64,000 nt of DNA from Litoditis marina (Eukaryota > Nematoda > Chromadorea > Rhabditida > Rhabditidae), in contig OZ038436.1 in NCBI GenBank assembly GCA_964036275.1, positions 20,363,904-20,427,903 on the forward strand, in the 5' to 3' direction. Positions within the stretch are counted from its first letter, which is position 1. Each line of letters starts with the position of its first letter. This document shows positions 1 through 11,639 of the stretch, in pieces. Both the position numbers and the translations under genes were made by a program. The notes under the pieces were generated by a model. That model worked only from the letters and a program-made list of their open reading frames with translations, ran no database searches and had not been told where the DNA came from.

Positions 1-575
1 ATGGTAATTGGGATCGTTTCAAATGATTTAGACGACTTTTCATCCATTCTACAATTAGTCAAAGGTACTTACAGCTCACTGTACGTTACAAAGTAATTAT
101 AGCGACTTACAAAGTGTTTTGATCAAATTTATTGAAAATAAAACAACTACAAACCTCAGACATAGTAACTGGGATCGTTTTAAATGATTTAGACGACTTT
201 TCATCTATTCTACAATTAGTCAAAGGTACTTAGAGCTTACTGTAGGTTACAAAGTAGTTATAGCGACTTACAAAGTGTTTTGATCAAATTTATTGAAAAT
301 AAAACAACTACAAACCTCAGACATAGTAACTGGGATCGTTTTAAATGATTTAGACGACTTTTCATCTATTCTACAATTAGTCAAAGGTACTTAAAGTTTA
401 CTGTTGGTTACAAAGTAATTATAGCGACTTACAAAGTGTTTTCATCAAGTTTATTAAAAATAAAATAACTACAAACCTTAGACGGGTGAAAATGTCCTGT
501 AATGGAGCTAGATTTATTCATCACAAACGTTTCGAGTAACGAAATACCAAAATTGAAATCAAAAACAAAATATAT

Positions 576-646
576 GCGTCCGGGGGGAATCGAACCCCCG
601 TCGAATGCTTGGAAGGCATCCATGCTGACCATTACACCACGGACGC
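576..646 (-). tRNA. tRNA-Gly(UCC), array copy 1
   Basis: This is the 71-nt cloverleaf shared by the array. The acceptor GCGTCCG pairs with CGGACGC, the anticodon loop CTTCCAA gives anticodon UCC (reads GGA), and the T arm is GGGGG-TTCGATT-CCCCC. There is no intron. The sense strand continues into ATATATTTTGTTTTT, a Pol III terminator. The internal promoter boxes match A (TGGTGTAATGG region) and B (GGTTCGATTCC). Confidence 0.95.
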
Positions 647-1021
647 TACGTACTGAGCGTTGTTCCTAGCTGGGATATGTGAGCCCCACCAGAGAACCCG
701 TCCTCATGACGAAGACTGTTCCAATTGAACTGCGGGAAAAGAAAACAGTTTATACGGTAGGACAATAAGATAGTAATTGGGATCGTTTCAAATGATTTAG
801 AAGACTTTTCATTCATTCTACAATTAGTCAAAGGTACTTAAAGCTTACTGTACGTTACAAAGTAATTATAGCGACTTACAAAGTGTCTTCATCCAATTTA
901 TTGAAATTAAACAACTACAAACCTTAGACGGGTGAAAATGTCCTGTAATGAAGCTAGATCTATTCATCACAAACGTTTCGAGTATCAAAATACCAAAATT
1001 GAAATCAAAAACAAAATATAT

Positions 1022-1092
1022 GCGTCCGGGGGGAATCGAACCCCCGTCGAATGCTTGGAAGGCATCCATGCTGACCATTACACCACGGACGC
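1022..1092 (-). tRNA. tRNA-Gly(UCC), array copy 2
   Basis: Identical to the consensus 71-nt copy, with the same TTTT-type terminator. Confidence 0.95.
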
Positions 1093-1790
1093 TACGTACT
1101 GAGCGTTGTTCCTAGCTGGGATATGTGAGCCCTACCAGACAACCCGTTCTCATGACGAAGACTGTTCCAATTGAACTGCGGGATAAGAAAACAATTCATA
1201 CGGTAGGACAATAACATAATAATCGGGATCGTTTCAAATGATTTGGACGACTTTTCATCCATTCTACAATTAGTAAAAGGTACTTAAAGCTTACTGTAGG
1301 TTACAAAGTAATTATAGCGACTTACAAAGTGTTTTGATAAAATTTATTGAAAATAAAACAACTACAAACCTTAGACCTAGTAATTGGGATCGTTTTAAAT
1401 GATTTAGTCGACTGTTCATCTATTCTACAATTAGTCAAAGGTACTTAAAGCTAACTGTACGTTACAAAGTAATTATAGCGACTTACAAAGTGTTTTGATC
1501 AAATTTATTGAAAATAAAACAACTACAAACCTTAGAAATAGTAATTGGGATCGTTTAAAATGATTTAGACGACTTTTCATCCATTCTACAATTAGTCAAA
1601 GGTACTTAAAGCTTACTGCAGGTTACAAAGTAATTATAGCGACTTACAAAGTGTTTTGATCAAATTTATTGAAAATTAAACAACTACATACCTTAGACGG
1701 GTGAAAATGTCCTGTAATGAAGCTAGATTTATCCATCACAAACGTTTCGAGTAACAAAATACCAAAATTGAAATCAAAAACTAAATATAT

Positions 1791-1862
1791 GCATCCGGGG
1801 GGGAATCGAACCCCCGTCGAATGCTTGGAAGGCATCCATGCTGACCATTACACCACGGACGC
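1791..1862 (-). tRNA. tRNA-Gly(UCC), array copy 3, variant
   Basis: The 3' side carries one extra C next to the T stem (72 nt), and the acceptor 3' strand reads GGATGC, giving a G-U pair at position 3. The anticodon UCC and B box are intact. Function is uncertain. Confidence 0.8.
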
Positions 1863-2233
1863 TACGTACTGAGCGTTGTTCCTAGCTGGGATATGTGAGC
1901 CCCACCAGAGAACCCGTTCTCATGACGAAGACTGTTCCAATTGAACTGCGGGAAAAGAAAATAGTTCATAGGACAATAAGATAGTAATTGGGATCGTTTA
2001 AAATGATTTAGACGACTTTTCATCCATTCTACAATTAGTCAAAGGTACTTAAAGCTTACTGCAGGTTACAAAGTAATTATAGCGACTTACAAAGTGTTTT
2101 CATCAAATTTATTGAAAATTAAACAACTACAAACCTTAGACGGGTGAAAATGTCCTGTAATGAAGCTAGATTTATTCATCACAAACGTTTCGAGTAACAA
2201 AATACCAAAATTGAAATCAAAAACTAAATATAT

Positions 2234-2305
2234 GCATCCGGGGGGGAATCGAACCCCCGTCGAATGCTTGGAAGGCATCCATGCTGACCATTACGCCACG
2301 GACGC
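2234..2305 (-). tRNA. tRNA-Gly(UCC), array copy 4, variant
   Basis: It shares the extra C and GGATGC acceptor end of copy 3. It also has one A-box region change (GGCGTAATGG instead of GGTGTAATGG). It is likely a sister of copy 3 and possibly degenerating. Confidence 0.78.
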
Positions 2306-2941
2306 TACGTACTGAGCGTTGTTCCTAGCTGGGATATGTGAGCCCCACCAGAGAACCCGTTCTCATGACGAAGACTGTTCCAATTGAACTGCGGGAAAAG
2401 AAAACAATGCATACGGTAGGACAATAAGATGGTAATTGGAATCGTTTCAAATGATTTAGACGACTTTTCATCTATTCTACAATTAGTCATCAAATTTATT
2501 GAAAATAAAACAACTACAAACCTTAGACATAGTAATTGGGATCGTTTTAAATGATTTAGACAACTTTTCATCCATTCTACAATTAGTCAAAGGTACTTAA
2601 AGTTTACTGTAGGTTACAAAGTAGTTATAGCGACTTACAAAGTGTTTTGATCAAATTTATTGAAAATAAAACAACTACAAACCTTAGACATAGTAATTGG
2701 GATCGTTTTAAATGATTTAGACAACTTTTTATCTATTCTACAATTAGTCAAAGGTACTTATAGCTTACTGTACGTTACAAAGTAATTATAGCGACTTACA
2801 AAGTGTTTTCATCAAACGTATTGAAAATAAAATAACTGCAAACCTTAGACGGGTGAAAATGTCCTGTAATGAAGCTAGATTTATTCATCACAAACGTTTC
2901 GAGTAACAAAATACCAAATTGAAATCAAAAACAAAATATAT

Positions 2942-3012
2942 GCGTCCGGGGGGAATCGAACCCCCGTCGAATGCTTGGAAGGCATCCATGCTGACCATTA
3001 CACCACGGACGC
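2942..3012 (-). tRNA. tRNA-Gly(UCC), array copy 5
   Basis: Consensus 71-nt copy. Confidence 0.95.
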
Positions 3013-3387
3013 TACGTACTGAGCGTTGTTCCTAGCTGGGATATGTGAGCCCTACCAGAGAACCCGTTCTCATGACGAAGACTGTTCCAATTGAACTGCG
3101 GGAAAAGAAAACAATTCATACGGTAGGACAATAAGATGTTAATCGGGATTGTTCCAGTTGATTTAGACGACCTCTCGGTCATTTTATAATTAGTCAACGG
3201 TATTCGAAGATTACTGCAGGTTACAAAGTAGTTACCGCAACTTACAAAGTATTTTCACTAAACAAATTGTGTAGAAATTAACTACAAGCCTCAGACGGGT
3301 GAAATTGTATGGTAATGAAGCTAGATTTATTCATCACAAACGTTTCGAGTAACAAAATACCAAATTGAAATCAAAAACAAAATATAT

Positions 3388-3458
3388 GCGTCCGGGGGGA
3401 ATCGAACCCCCGTCGAATGCTTGGAAGGCATCCATGCTGACCATTACACCACGGACGC
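3388..3458 (-). tRNA. tRNA-Gly(UCC), array copy 6
   Basis: Consensus 71-nt copy, 446 bp from the previous one. Confidence 0.95.
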
Positions 3459-3833
3459 TACGTACTGAGCGTTGTTCCTAGCTGGGATATGTGAGCCCTA
3501 CCAGAGAACCCGTTCTCATGACGAAGACTGTTCCAATTGAACTGCGGGAAAAGAAAACAAGTCATACGGTAGGACAATAAGATGTTAATCGGGATTGTTC
3601 CAGTTTATTTAGACGACCTCTCGTCCATTTTATAATTAGTCAAAGGTATTCGAAGATTACTGCAGGTTACAAAGTAGTTACCGCAACTTACAAAGTATTT
3701 TCACTAAACAAATTGTGTAGAAATTAACTACAAGCCTCAGACGGGTGAAATTGTATGGTAATGAAGCTCGGTTTGCTTATAACAAACGTTTCGAGTAACA
3801 AAATACCAAATTGAAATCAAAAACAAAATATGT

Positions 3834-3904
3834 GCGTCCGGGGGGAATCGAACCCCCGTCGAATGCTTGGAAGGCATCCATGCTGACCATTACACCACGG
3901 ACGC
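3834..3904 (-). tRNA. tRNA-Gly(UCC), array copy 7
   Basis: Consensus 71-nt copy. Confidence 0.95.
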
Positions 3905-4279
3905 TACGTACTGAGCGTTGTTCCTAGCTGGGATATGTGAGCCCTACCAGAGAACCCGTTCTCATGACGAAGACTGTTCCAATTGAACTGCGGGAAAAGA
4001 AAACAAGTCATACGGTAGGACAATAAGATGTTAATCGGGATTGTTCCAGTTTATTTAGACGACCTCTCGTCCATTTTATAATTAGTCAAAGGTATTCGAA
4101 GATTACTGCAGGTTACAAAGTAGTTACCGCAACTTACAAAGTATTTTCACTAAACAAATTGTGTAGAAATTAACTACAAGCCTCAGACGGGTGAAATTGT
4201 ATGGTAATGAAGCTCGGTTTGCTTATAACAAACGTTTCGAGTAACAAAATACCAAATTGAAATCAAAAACAAAATATGT

Positions 4280-4350
4280 GCGTCCGGGGGGAATCGAACC
4301 CCCGTCGAATGCTTGGAAGGCATCCATGCTGACCATTACACCACGGACGC
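4280..4350 (-). tRNA. tRNA-Gly(UCC), array copy 8
   Basis: Consensus 71-nt copy. Its spacer is nearly identical to that of copy 7. Confidence 0.95.
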
Positions 4351-4725
4351 TACGTACTGAGCGTTGTTCCTAGCTGGGATATGTGAGCCCTACCAGAGAA
4401 CCCGTTCTCATGACGAAGACTGTTCCAATTGAACTGCGGAAAAAAAAACAAGTCATACGGTAGGACAATAAGATGTTAATCGGGATTGTTCCAGTTGATT
4501 TAGACGACCTCTCGGTCATTTTATAATTAGTCAACGGTATTCGAAGATTACTGCAGGTTACAAAGTAGTTACCGCAACTTACAAAGTGTTTTCACTAAAC
4601 AAATTGTGTAGAAATTAACTACAAGCCTCAGACGGGTGAAATTGTATGATAATGAAGCTGGGTTTATTTATAACAAACGTTTCGAGTAAGAAAATACCAA
4701 AATTGAAATTAAAAACAAAATATAT

Positions 4726-4796
4726 GCGTCCGGGGGGAATCGAACCCCCGTCGAATGCTTGGAAGGCATCCATGCTGACCATTACACCACGGACGC
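4726..4796 (-). tRNA. tRNA-Gly(UCC), array copy 9
   Basis: Consensus 71-nt copy. Its upstream (right-hand) spacer is the short class. Confidence 0.95.
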
Positions 4797-5130
4797 TACG
4801 TACTGAGCGTTGTTCCCAGCTGGGATATGTGAGCCCTACCAGAGAACCCGAAAACAAGTCATACGGTAGGACAATAAGATGTTAATCGGGATTGTTCCAG
4901 TTTATTTAGACGACCTCTCGTCCATTTTATAATTAGTAAAAGGTATTCGAAGATTACTGCAGGTTACAAAGTAGTTACCGCAACTTACAAAGTATTTTCA
5001 CTAAACAAATTGTGTAGAAATTAACTACAAGCCTCAGACGGGTGAAATTGTATGGTAATGAAGCTCGGTTTGCTTATAACAAACGTTTCGAGTAACAAAA
5101 TACCAAATTGAAATCAAAAACAAAATATGT

Positions 5131-5201
5131 GCGTCCGGGGGGAATCGAACCCCCGTCGAATGCTTGGAAGGCATCCATGCTGACCATTACACCACGGACG
5201 C
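5131..5201 (-). tRNA. tRNA-Gly(UCC), array copy 10
   Basis: Consensus 71-nt copy. Confidence 0.95.
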
Positions 5202-5576
5202 TACGTACTGAGCGTTGTTCCTAGCTGGGATATGTGAGCCCTACCAGAGAACCCGTTCTCATGACGAAGACTGTTCCAATTGAACTGCGGAAAAAAAAAC
5301 AAGTCATACGGTAGGACAATAAGATGTTAATCGGGATTGTTCCAGTTGATTTAGACGACCTCTCGGTCATTTTATAATTAGTCAACGGTATTCGAAGATT
5401 ACTGCAGGTTACAAAGTAGTTACCGCAACTTACAAAGTGTTTTCACTAAACAAATTGTGTAGAAATTAACTACAAGCCTCAGACGGGTGAAATTGTATGA
5501 TAATGAAGCTGGGTTTATTTATAACAAACGTTTCGAGTAAGAAAATACCAAAATTGAAATTAAAAACAAAATATAT

Positions 5577-5647
5577 GCGTCCGGGGGGAATCGAACCCCC
5601 GTCGAATGCTTGGAAGGCATCCATGCTGACCATTACACCACGGACGC
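5577..5647 (-). tRNA. tRNA-Gly(UCC), array copy 11
   Basis: Consensus 71-nt copy. Copies 10-11 with their spacers repeat copies 8-9 almost exactly, an 851-bp higher-order unit. Confidence 0.95.
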
Positions 5648-5981
5648 TACGTACTGAGCGTTGTTCCCAGCTGGGATATGTGAGCCCTACCAGAGAACCC
5701 GAAAACAAGTCATACGGTAGGACAATAAGATGTTAATCGGGATTGTTCCAGTTTATTTAGACGACCTCTCGTCCATTTTATAATTAGTAAAAGGTATTCG
5801 AAGATTACTGCAGGTTACAAAGTAGTTACCGCAACTTACAAAGTATTTTCACTAAACAAATTGTGTAGAAATTAACTACAAGCCTCAGACGGGTGAAATT
5901 GTATGGTAATGAAGCTAGATTTATTCATCACAAACGTTTCGAGTAACAAAATACCAAATTGAAATCAAAAACAAAATATAT

Positions 5982-6052
5982 GCGTCCGGGGGGAATCGAA
6001 CCCCCGTCGAATGCTTGGAAGGCATCCATGCTGACCATTACACCACGGACGC
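5982..6052 (-). tRNA. tRNA-Gly(UCC), array copy 12
   Basis: Consensus 71-nt copy. Confidence 0.95.
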
Positions 6053-6428
6053 TACGTACTGAGCGTTGTTCCTAGCTGGGATATGTGAGCCCTACCAGAG
6101 AACCCGTTCTCATGACGAAGACTGTTCCAATTGAACTGCGGGAAAAGAAAACAAGTCATACGGTAGGACAATAATATGTTAATCGGGATTGTTCCAGTTG
6201 ATTTAGACGACCTCTCGTCCATTTTATAATTAGTCAAAGGTATTCGAAGATTACTGCAGGTTACAAAGTAATTACCGCAGCTTACAAAGTATTTTCACTA
6301 AACAAATTGTGTAGAAATTAACTACAAGCCTCAGACGGGTGAAAATGTATGATAATGAAGCTGGGTTTATTTATAACAAACGTTTCGAGTAAGAAAATAC
6401 CAAAATTGAAATTAAAAACAAAATGTAT

Positions 6429-6499
6429 GCGTCCGGGGGGAATCGAACCCCCGTCGAATGCTTGGAAGGCATCCATGCTGACCATTACACCACGGACGC
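6429..6499 (-). tRNA. tRNA-Gly(UCC), array copy 13
   Basis: Consensus 71-nt copy. The spacer to its right is a mosaic of the two spacer classes. Confidence 0.95.
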
Positions 6500-6875
6500 T
6501 ACGTACTGAGCGTTGTTCCTAGCTGGGATATGTGAGCCCTACCAGAGAACCCGTTCTCATGACGAAGACTGTTCCAATTGAACTGCGGGAAAAGAAAACA
6601 ATTCATACGGTAGGACAATAAGATGGTAATTGGGATCGTTTCAAATGATTTAGACGACTTTTCATCCATTCTACAATTAGTCAAAGGTATTCGAAGATTA
6701 CTGCAGGTTACAAAGTAATTACCGCAGCTTACAAAGTATTTTCACTAAACAAATTGTGTAGAAATTAACTACAAGCCTCAGACGGGTGAAAATGTATGAT
6801 AATGAAGCTGGGTTTATTTATAACAAACGTTTCGAGTAAGAAAATACCAAAATTGAAATTAAAAACAAAATGTAT

Positions 6876-6946
6876 GCGTCCGGGGGGAATCGAACCCCCG
6901 TCGAATGCTTGGAAGGCATCCATGCTGACCATTACACCACGGACGC
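6876..6946 (-). tRNA. tRNA-Gly(UCC), array copy 14
   Basis: Consensus 71-nt copy. Confidence 0.95.
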
Positions 6947-7322
6947 TACGTACTGAGCGTTGTTCCTAGCTGGGATATGTGAGCCCTACCAGAGAACCCG
7001 TTCTCATGACGAAGACTGTTCCAATTGAACTGCGGGAAAAGAAAACAAGTCATACGGTAGGACAATAATATGTTAATCGGGATTGTTCCAGTTGATTTAG
7101 ACGACCTCTCGTCCATTTTATAATTAGTCAAAGGTATTCGAAGATTACTGCAGGTTACAAAGTAATTACCGCAGCTTACAAAGTATTTTCACTAAACAAA
7201 TTGTGTAGAAATTAACTACAAGCCTCAGACGGGTGAAATTGTATGATAATGAAGCTGGGTTTATTTATAACGAACGTTTCTAGTAAGAAAATACCAAAAT
7301 TGAAATTAAAAACAAACAATAT

Positions 7323-7393
7323 GCTTCCGGGGGGAATCGAACCCCCGTCGAATGCTTGGAAGGCATCCATGCTGACCATTACACCACGGACGC
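7323..7393 (-). tRNA. tRNA-Gly(UCC), array copy 15, acceptor mismatch
   Basis: The 3' acceptor strand reads GGAAGC instead of GGACGC, creating a G-A mismatch at acceptor pair 3. The anticodon and T arm are otherwise consensus. It may be poorly processed. Confidence 0.82.
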
Positions 7394-7728
7394 TACGTAC
7401 TGAGCGTTGTTCCCAGCTGGGATATGTGAGCCCTACCAGAGAACCCGAAAACAAGTCATACGGTAGGACAATAAGATGTTAATCGGGATTGTTCCAGTTT
7501 ATTTAGACGACCTCTCGTCCATTTTATAATTAGTAAAAGGTATTCGAAGATTACTGCAGGTTACAAAGTAGTTACCGCAATTTACAAAGTATTTTCACTA
7601 AACAAATTGTGTAGAAATTAACTACAAGCCTCAGACGGGTGAAATTGTATGATAATGAAGCTGGGTTTATTTATAACAAACGTTTCGAGTAAGAAAATAC
7701 CAAAATTGAAATTAAAAACAAAATATAT

Positions 7729-7799
7729 GCGTCCGGGGGGAATCGAACCCCCGTCGAATGCTTGGAAGGCATCCATGCTGACCATTACACCACGGACGC
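7729..7799 (-). tRNA. tRNA-Gly(UCC), array copy 16
   Basis: Consensus 71-nt copy. Confidence 0.95.
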
Positions 7800-8175
7800 T
7801 ACGTACTGAGCGTTGTTCCTAGCTGGGATATGTGAGCCCTACCAGAGAACCCGTTCTCATGACGAAGACTGTTCCAATTGAACTGCGGGAACAGAAAACA
7901 GTTTATACGGTAGGACAATAATATGTTAATCGGGATTGTTCCAGTTGATTTAGACGACCTCTCGTCCATTTTATAATTAGTCAAAGGTATTCGAAGATTA
8001 CTGCAGGTTACAAAGTAATTACCGCAGCTTACAAAGTATTTTCACTAAACAAATTGTGTAGAAATTAACTACAAGCCTCAGACGGGTGAAAATGTCCTGT
8101 AATGAAGCTGGGTTTATTTATAACAAACGTTTCGAGTAACAAAATACCAAATTTGAAATCAAAAACAAAATATAT

Positions 8176-8246
8176 GCGTCCGGGGGGAATCGAACCCCCG
8201 TCGAATGCTTGGAAGGCATCCATGCTGACCATTACACCACGGACGC
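8176..8246 (-). tRNA. tRNA-Gly(UCC), array copy 17
   Basis: Consensus 71-nt copy. Confidence 0.95.
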
Positions 8247-8581
8247 TACGTACTGAGCGTTGTTCCCAGGTGGGATATGTGAGCCCTACCAGAGAACCCG
8301 AAAACAAGTCATACGGTAGGACAATAATATGTTAATCGGGATTGTTCCAGTTGATTTAGACGACCTCTCGTCCATTTTATAATTAGTCAAAGGTATTCGA
8401 AGATTACTGCAGGTTACAAAGTAGTTACCGCAACTTACAAAGTATTTTCACTAAACAAATTGTGTAGAAATTAACTACAAGCCTCAGACGGGTGAAATTG
8501 TATGATAATGAAGCTGGGTTTATTTATAACAAACGTTTCGAGTAAGAAAATATCAAAATTGAAATTAAAAACAAAATATAT

Positions 8582-8652
8582 GCGTCCGGGGGGAATCGAA
8601 CCCCCGTCGAATGCTTGGAAGGCATCCATGCTGACCATTACACCACGGACGC
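8582..8652 (-). tRNA. tRNA-Gly(UCC), array copy 18
   Basis: Consensus 71-nt copy. Confidence 0.95.
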
Positions 8653-9028
8653 TACGTACTGAGCGTTGTTCCTAGCTCGGACATGTGAGCCCTACCAGAC
8701 AACCCGTTCTCATGACGAAGACTGTTCCAATTGAACTGCGGGAAAAGAAAACAATTCATACGGTAGGACAATAAGATGTTAATCGGGATTGTTCCAGTTG
8801 ATTTAGACGACCTCTCGTCCATTTTATAATTAGTCAAAGGTATTCGAAGATTACTGCAGGTTACAAAGTAATTACCGCAGCTTACAAGGTATTTTCACTA
8901 AACAAATTGTGTAGAAATTAACTACAAGCCTCAGACGGGTGAAAATGTCCTGTAATGAAGCTGGGTTTATTTATAACAAACGTTTCGAGTAACAAAATAC
9001 CAAATTTGAAATCAAAAACAAAATATAT

Positions 9029-9099
9029 GCGTCCGAGGGGAATCGAACCCCCGTCGAATGCTTGGAAGGCATCCATGCTGACCATTACACCACGGACGC
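9029..9099 (-). tRNA. tRNA-Gly(UCC), array copy 19, variant
   Basis: One T-stem base differs (CCCCT instead of CCCCC), which gives a G-U pair. It is otherwise consensus. Confidence 0.88.
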
Positions 9100-9475
9100 T
9101 GCGTACTGAACGTTGTTCCTAGCTGGGATATGTGAGCCCTACCAGAGAACCCGTTCTCATGACGAAGACTGTTCCAATTGAACTGCGGGAAAAGAAAACA
9201 AGTCATACGGTAGGACAATAATATGTTAATCGGGATTGTTCCAGTTGATTTAGACGACCTCTCGTCCATTTTATAATTAGTCAAAGGTATTCGAAGATTA
9301 CTGCAGGTTACAAAGTAATTACCGCAGCTTACAAAGTATTTTCACTAAACAAATTGTGTAGAAATTAACTACAAGCCTCAGACGGGTGAAAATGTCCTGT
9401 AATGAAGCTGGGTTTCATTATAACAAACGTTTCGAGTAACAAAATACCAAATTTGAAATCAAAAACAAAATATAT

Positions 9476-9546
9476 GCGTCCGGGGGGAATCGAGCCCCCG
9501 TCGAATGCTTGGAAGGCATCCATGCTGACCATTACACCACGGACGC
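9476..9546 (-). tRNA. tRNA-Gly(UCC), array copy 20, B-box change
   Basis: The T loop starts CTCGATT instead of TTCGATT. This alters the near-invariant T54 position and the core of the B box, so transcription and folding may be impaired. It is the last copy before the retroelement. Confidence 0.82.
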
Positions 9547-9626
9547 TACGTACTGAGCGTTGTTCCTAGCTGGGATATGTGAGCCCTACCAGAGAACCCG
9601 TTCTCATGACGAAGACTGTTCCAATT

Positions 9627-11296
9627 CAAGATTTATTCAAGATCTATTAGATCACTTCAAATCGTTGCGAAATGGTGTTCCTTGACTGCCCTCCAGATAT
9701 CTTTATCTCTGCATACTCGGAATATCTCTTCGCCACGGATATTGGGTGGCCGGACTCGGCCTCTTCTCACGGTTCGGTTATAACTCCGAACTGCCTCGAC
9801 AAGTTCATCACGCCAACGGACCATTGGACGGCCACGCACCCGCTCTCGATCAAACGGGCGCCACTCGGAAACGATCAGGGACCAACGATTCTTCGACATA
9901 TGGGCAAGCCTGGAAGCAAAATTGAATTTATGTTTTGTAGCTTCCTGAGCTACATCCGACAACCGAGTAATTCCGCGGGTAACGGTACTTGGGCGGTGGT
10001 CCTGGACATGGACATTCAGCATGGCACGTTCCATCTTTCTTTGAACTACGCGGAGTCTTTCCATAGACGACTTCGACAAAGACCAGGATTCACAGCCGTA
10101 GATCAAACGTGGTAGAATGGTAGTGTTGAACAACTTCCGCTTCATGCTCATCGGGAACGATTTTGCCTCCAGGATATTTCGGTAGGTATTGAACCCTGCC
10201 CACGCGGAGGAAATTCTTCGGTTGATTTCTTTTGTCCAGTCTCCTCCGATGGATATGTTTGCACCGAGATACTTTACATCTGATTTTGGCGGGATTCCAC
10301 AACCTTGGAACTTCAATGGAGTGGCTTCGTTCTGGTTGTTCATGTATTCTGACTTCTTCGGATTTATTTTCAGACCAACTTTGTCACAGGCAGTGGAAAA
10401 CTTCTCCATCATTGTTTTGAGGCTGGCTCTGTTTTTGGCGAACAGTAAGCAGTCATCGGCAAACAAAATGTGGGTTAGTTGTTGACCATTGATACGGATT
10501 CCAGTCCCTGACCAGTCCACTTTGCGAAGAGCGCTGTCTAACACCATGGTGAACAATCGAGGTGATATCACGTCTCCTTGTCGAACGCCTCTTTTGATAT
10601 CAAATTCTATCTTCTTTCCATTGACTTCTATGGTACTGACAGCAGAGGCATAAATGTTTTGGAGAACTTCGATCAGCTGAGGATGGGCGCCAATTTCCTC
10701 CAAGGATGACCATATTGAGCAGTGTTCGATGCTGTCGAAAGCTTTGGCAAGATCCACAAAGCAAAGATACAAGGGCATTTCGTATTCTCTGGACTTCTCG
10801 ATCATTTGGCGTACTACGTGAAGGTTGTCGGCGGTTCCATAATGTCTTCGAAACCCCATCTGTTCTTCGGAAATGTTCTGCTCCATGAGTGGCTCCAATC
10901 GGTTCAGGATACATCGGGACAGCACTTTGTACAAAGTGTTTAGCAACGAAATCGGTCTGTAGTTGGCTATGTCCGCAACATCTCCCTTTTTGTGAAGGAG
11001 GATAGTTTTCGAGATCATCATATTTGCTGGGAGAAGCCCGTTCATCAAAACATCGTTGAACATCCTGGTAACATCTTTGACAATGATTGTGCTCGACCAT
11101 CTGAGTTTCTGAGTGCTTCTGGCGGAACTTTGTCGGTGCCAGGTGATGATCCCGCGGTTGTTTGTCGGATCGCGAGAAGAACTTCGCTCTCGAGAAAAAG
11201 AGGAAGTGGTTCGGAGGGAGGCGTGATGTTGACCGTAGTTTGATTGGTAGTTCCATACAGCTTGCCATAAAACTGTTTGACGACATCCGATATTCC
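9627..11296 (-). mobile_element. 5'-truncated RTE-like non-LTR retrotransposon
   Basis: The insertion breaks the tRNA repeat. Array sequence stops after 'gactgttccaatt' and resumes at 'cagacgggtg'. About 200 bp of the expected unit is missing, and no clean target duplication is seen. The left (3') end has short 'attcaagat' repeats, as expected of RTE-type tails. The element encodes only the reverse transcriptase and C-terminal region; the endonuclease domain is absent. It is flanked by tRNA-Gly copies 20 and 21. Confidence 0.85.
9657..11296 (-). pseudogene. Reverse transcriptase remnant of the RTE-like element
   Basis: The main open frame (9657-11063, 468 codons) carries RT motifs in order: YRPISLLNTLYKVLSRCI, GFRRHYGTADN, the catalytic block FVDLAKAFDSIEH, RGVRQGDVISP, the FADD box in LFADDCLLFA, and VKYLGANIS. 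A C-terminal Arg/Trp-rich tail follows. The region just upstream continues in another frame (11045-11296, motif GTDKVPPEALR). The join needs a one-base shift near 11,110, where PPEAL in one frame is followed by KLRWSSTIIVKDVTRMFND in the other. With no endonuclease and a frameshift, the copy is dead. Clade assignment is from motif resemblance only. Confidence 0.85.
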
Positions 11297-11392
11297 AGAC
11301 GGGTGAAATTGTATGGTAATGAAGCTGGGTTTATTTATAACAAACGTTTCGAGTAACAAAACACCAAAATTGAAATTAAAAACAAACAATAT

Positions 11393-11463
11393 GCGTCCGG
11401 GGGGAATCGAACCCCCGTCGAATGCTTGGAAGGCATCCATGCTGACCATTACACCACGGACGC
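11393..11463 (-). tRNA. tRNA-Gly(UCC), array copy 21
   Basis: A consensus 71-nt copy on the far side of the retroelement, with the usual spacer on its left. Confidence 0.94.
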
Positions 11464-11499
11464 TACGTACTGAGCGTTGTTCCTAGCTGGGATATGTGA

Positions 11500-11531
11500 G
11501 CCCCACCAGAGAACCCGTTCTCTGGTGGGGC
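11500..11531. repeat. Perfect 15-bp foldback in last array unit
   Basis: 'gccccaccagagaac' is followed by 'cc' and then its exact reverse complement. Other units read 'gagaacccgttctcatgacg' here, so the palindrome arose only in this unit, replacing about 11 bp. Confidence 0.9.
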
Positions 11532-11639
11532 TGTTCCAATTGAACTGCGGGAAAAGAAAATAGTTCATACGGTAGGACAATAAGATAGTAATTGGGATTG
11601 TTTCAAATGATTTAGACGACCTCTCATCCATTTTATAAT

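Larger units (their letters stand above)
1..9626 (-). repeat. Tandem tRNA-Gly(UCC) repeat array
   Basis: Twenty copies of a tRNA-Gly gene lie in direct repeats. Most start-to-start spacings are 445-447 bp or 405-406 bp. The shorter unit lacks about 41 bp of spacer just upstream of the tRNA (between 'gagaacccg' and 'aaaacaag'). Two longer gaps (1022 to 1791 and 2234 to 2942), and the left end, hold extra spacer copies of roughly 160 bp without a tRNA, for example beginning near 161 and 322. Two spacer classes exist: a left class with 'gggatcgttt' and a right class with 'gggattgttcc'. Some units are mosaics, such as 6500-6700. The tRNA parts are almost invariant while spacers differ, which suggests gene conversion or unequal exchange. 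The array continues beyond the left edge and resumes at about 11,297 after the retroelement. Confidence 0.95.

Noticed and set aside
429..9284. Dozens of 60-90 codon ORFs such as MVSMDAFQAFDGGSIPPGRI or MTNYKMDERSSK in the array
   Set aside because: They are translations of the tRNA-Gly body and its repeated spacer; the tRNA explains the sequence and there is no independent coding signal.
9672..11356. Plus-strand and alternate-frame ORFs across the retroelement
   Set aside because: They are shadows of the minus-strand reverse transcriptase frame.
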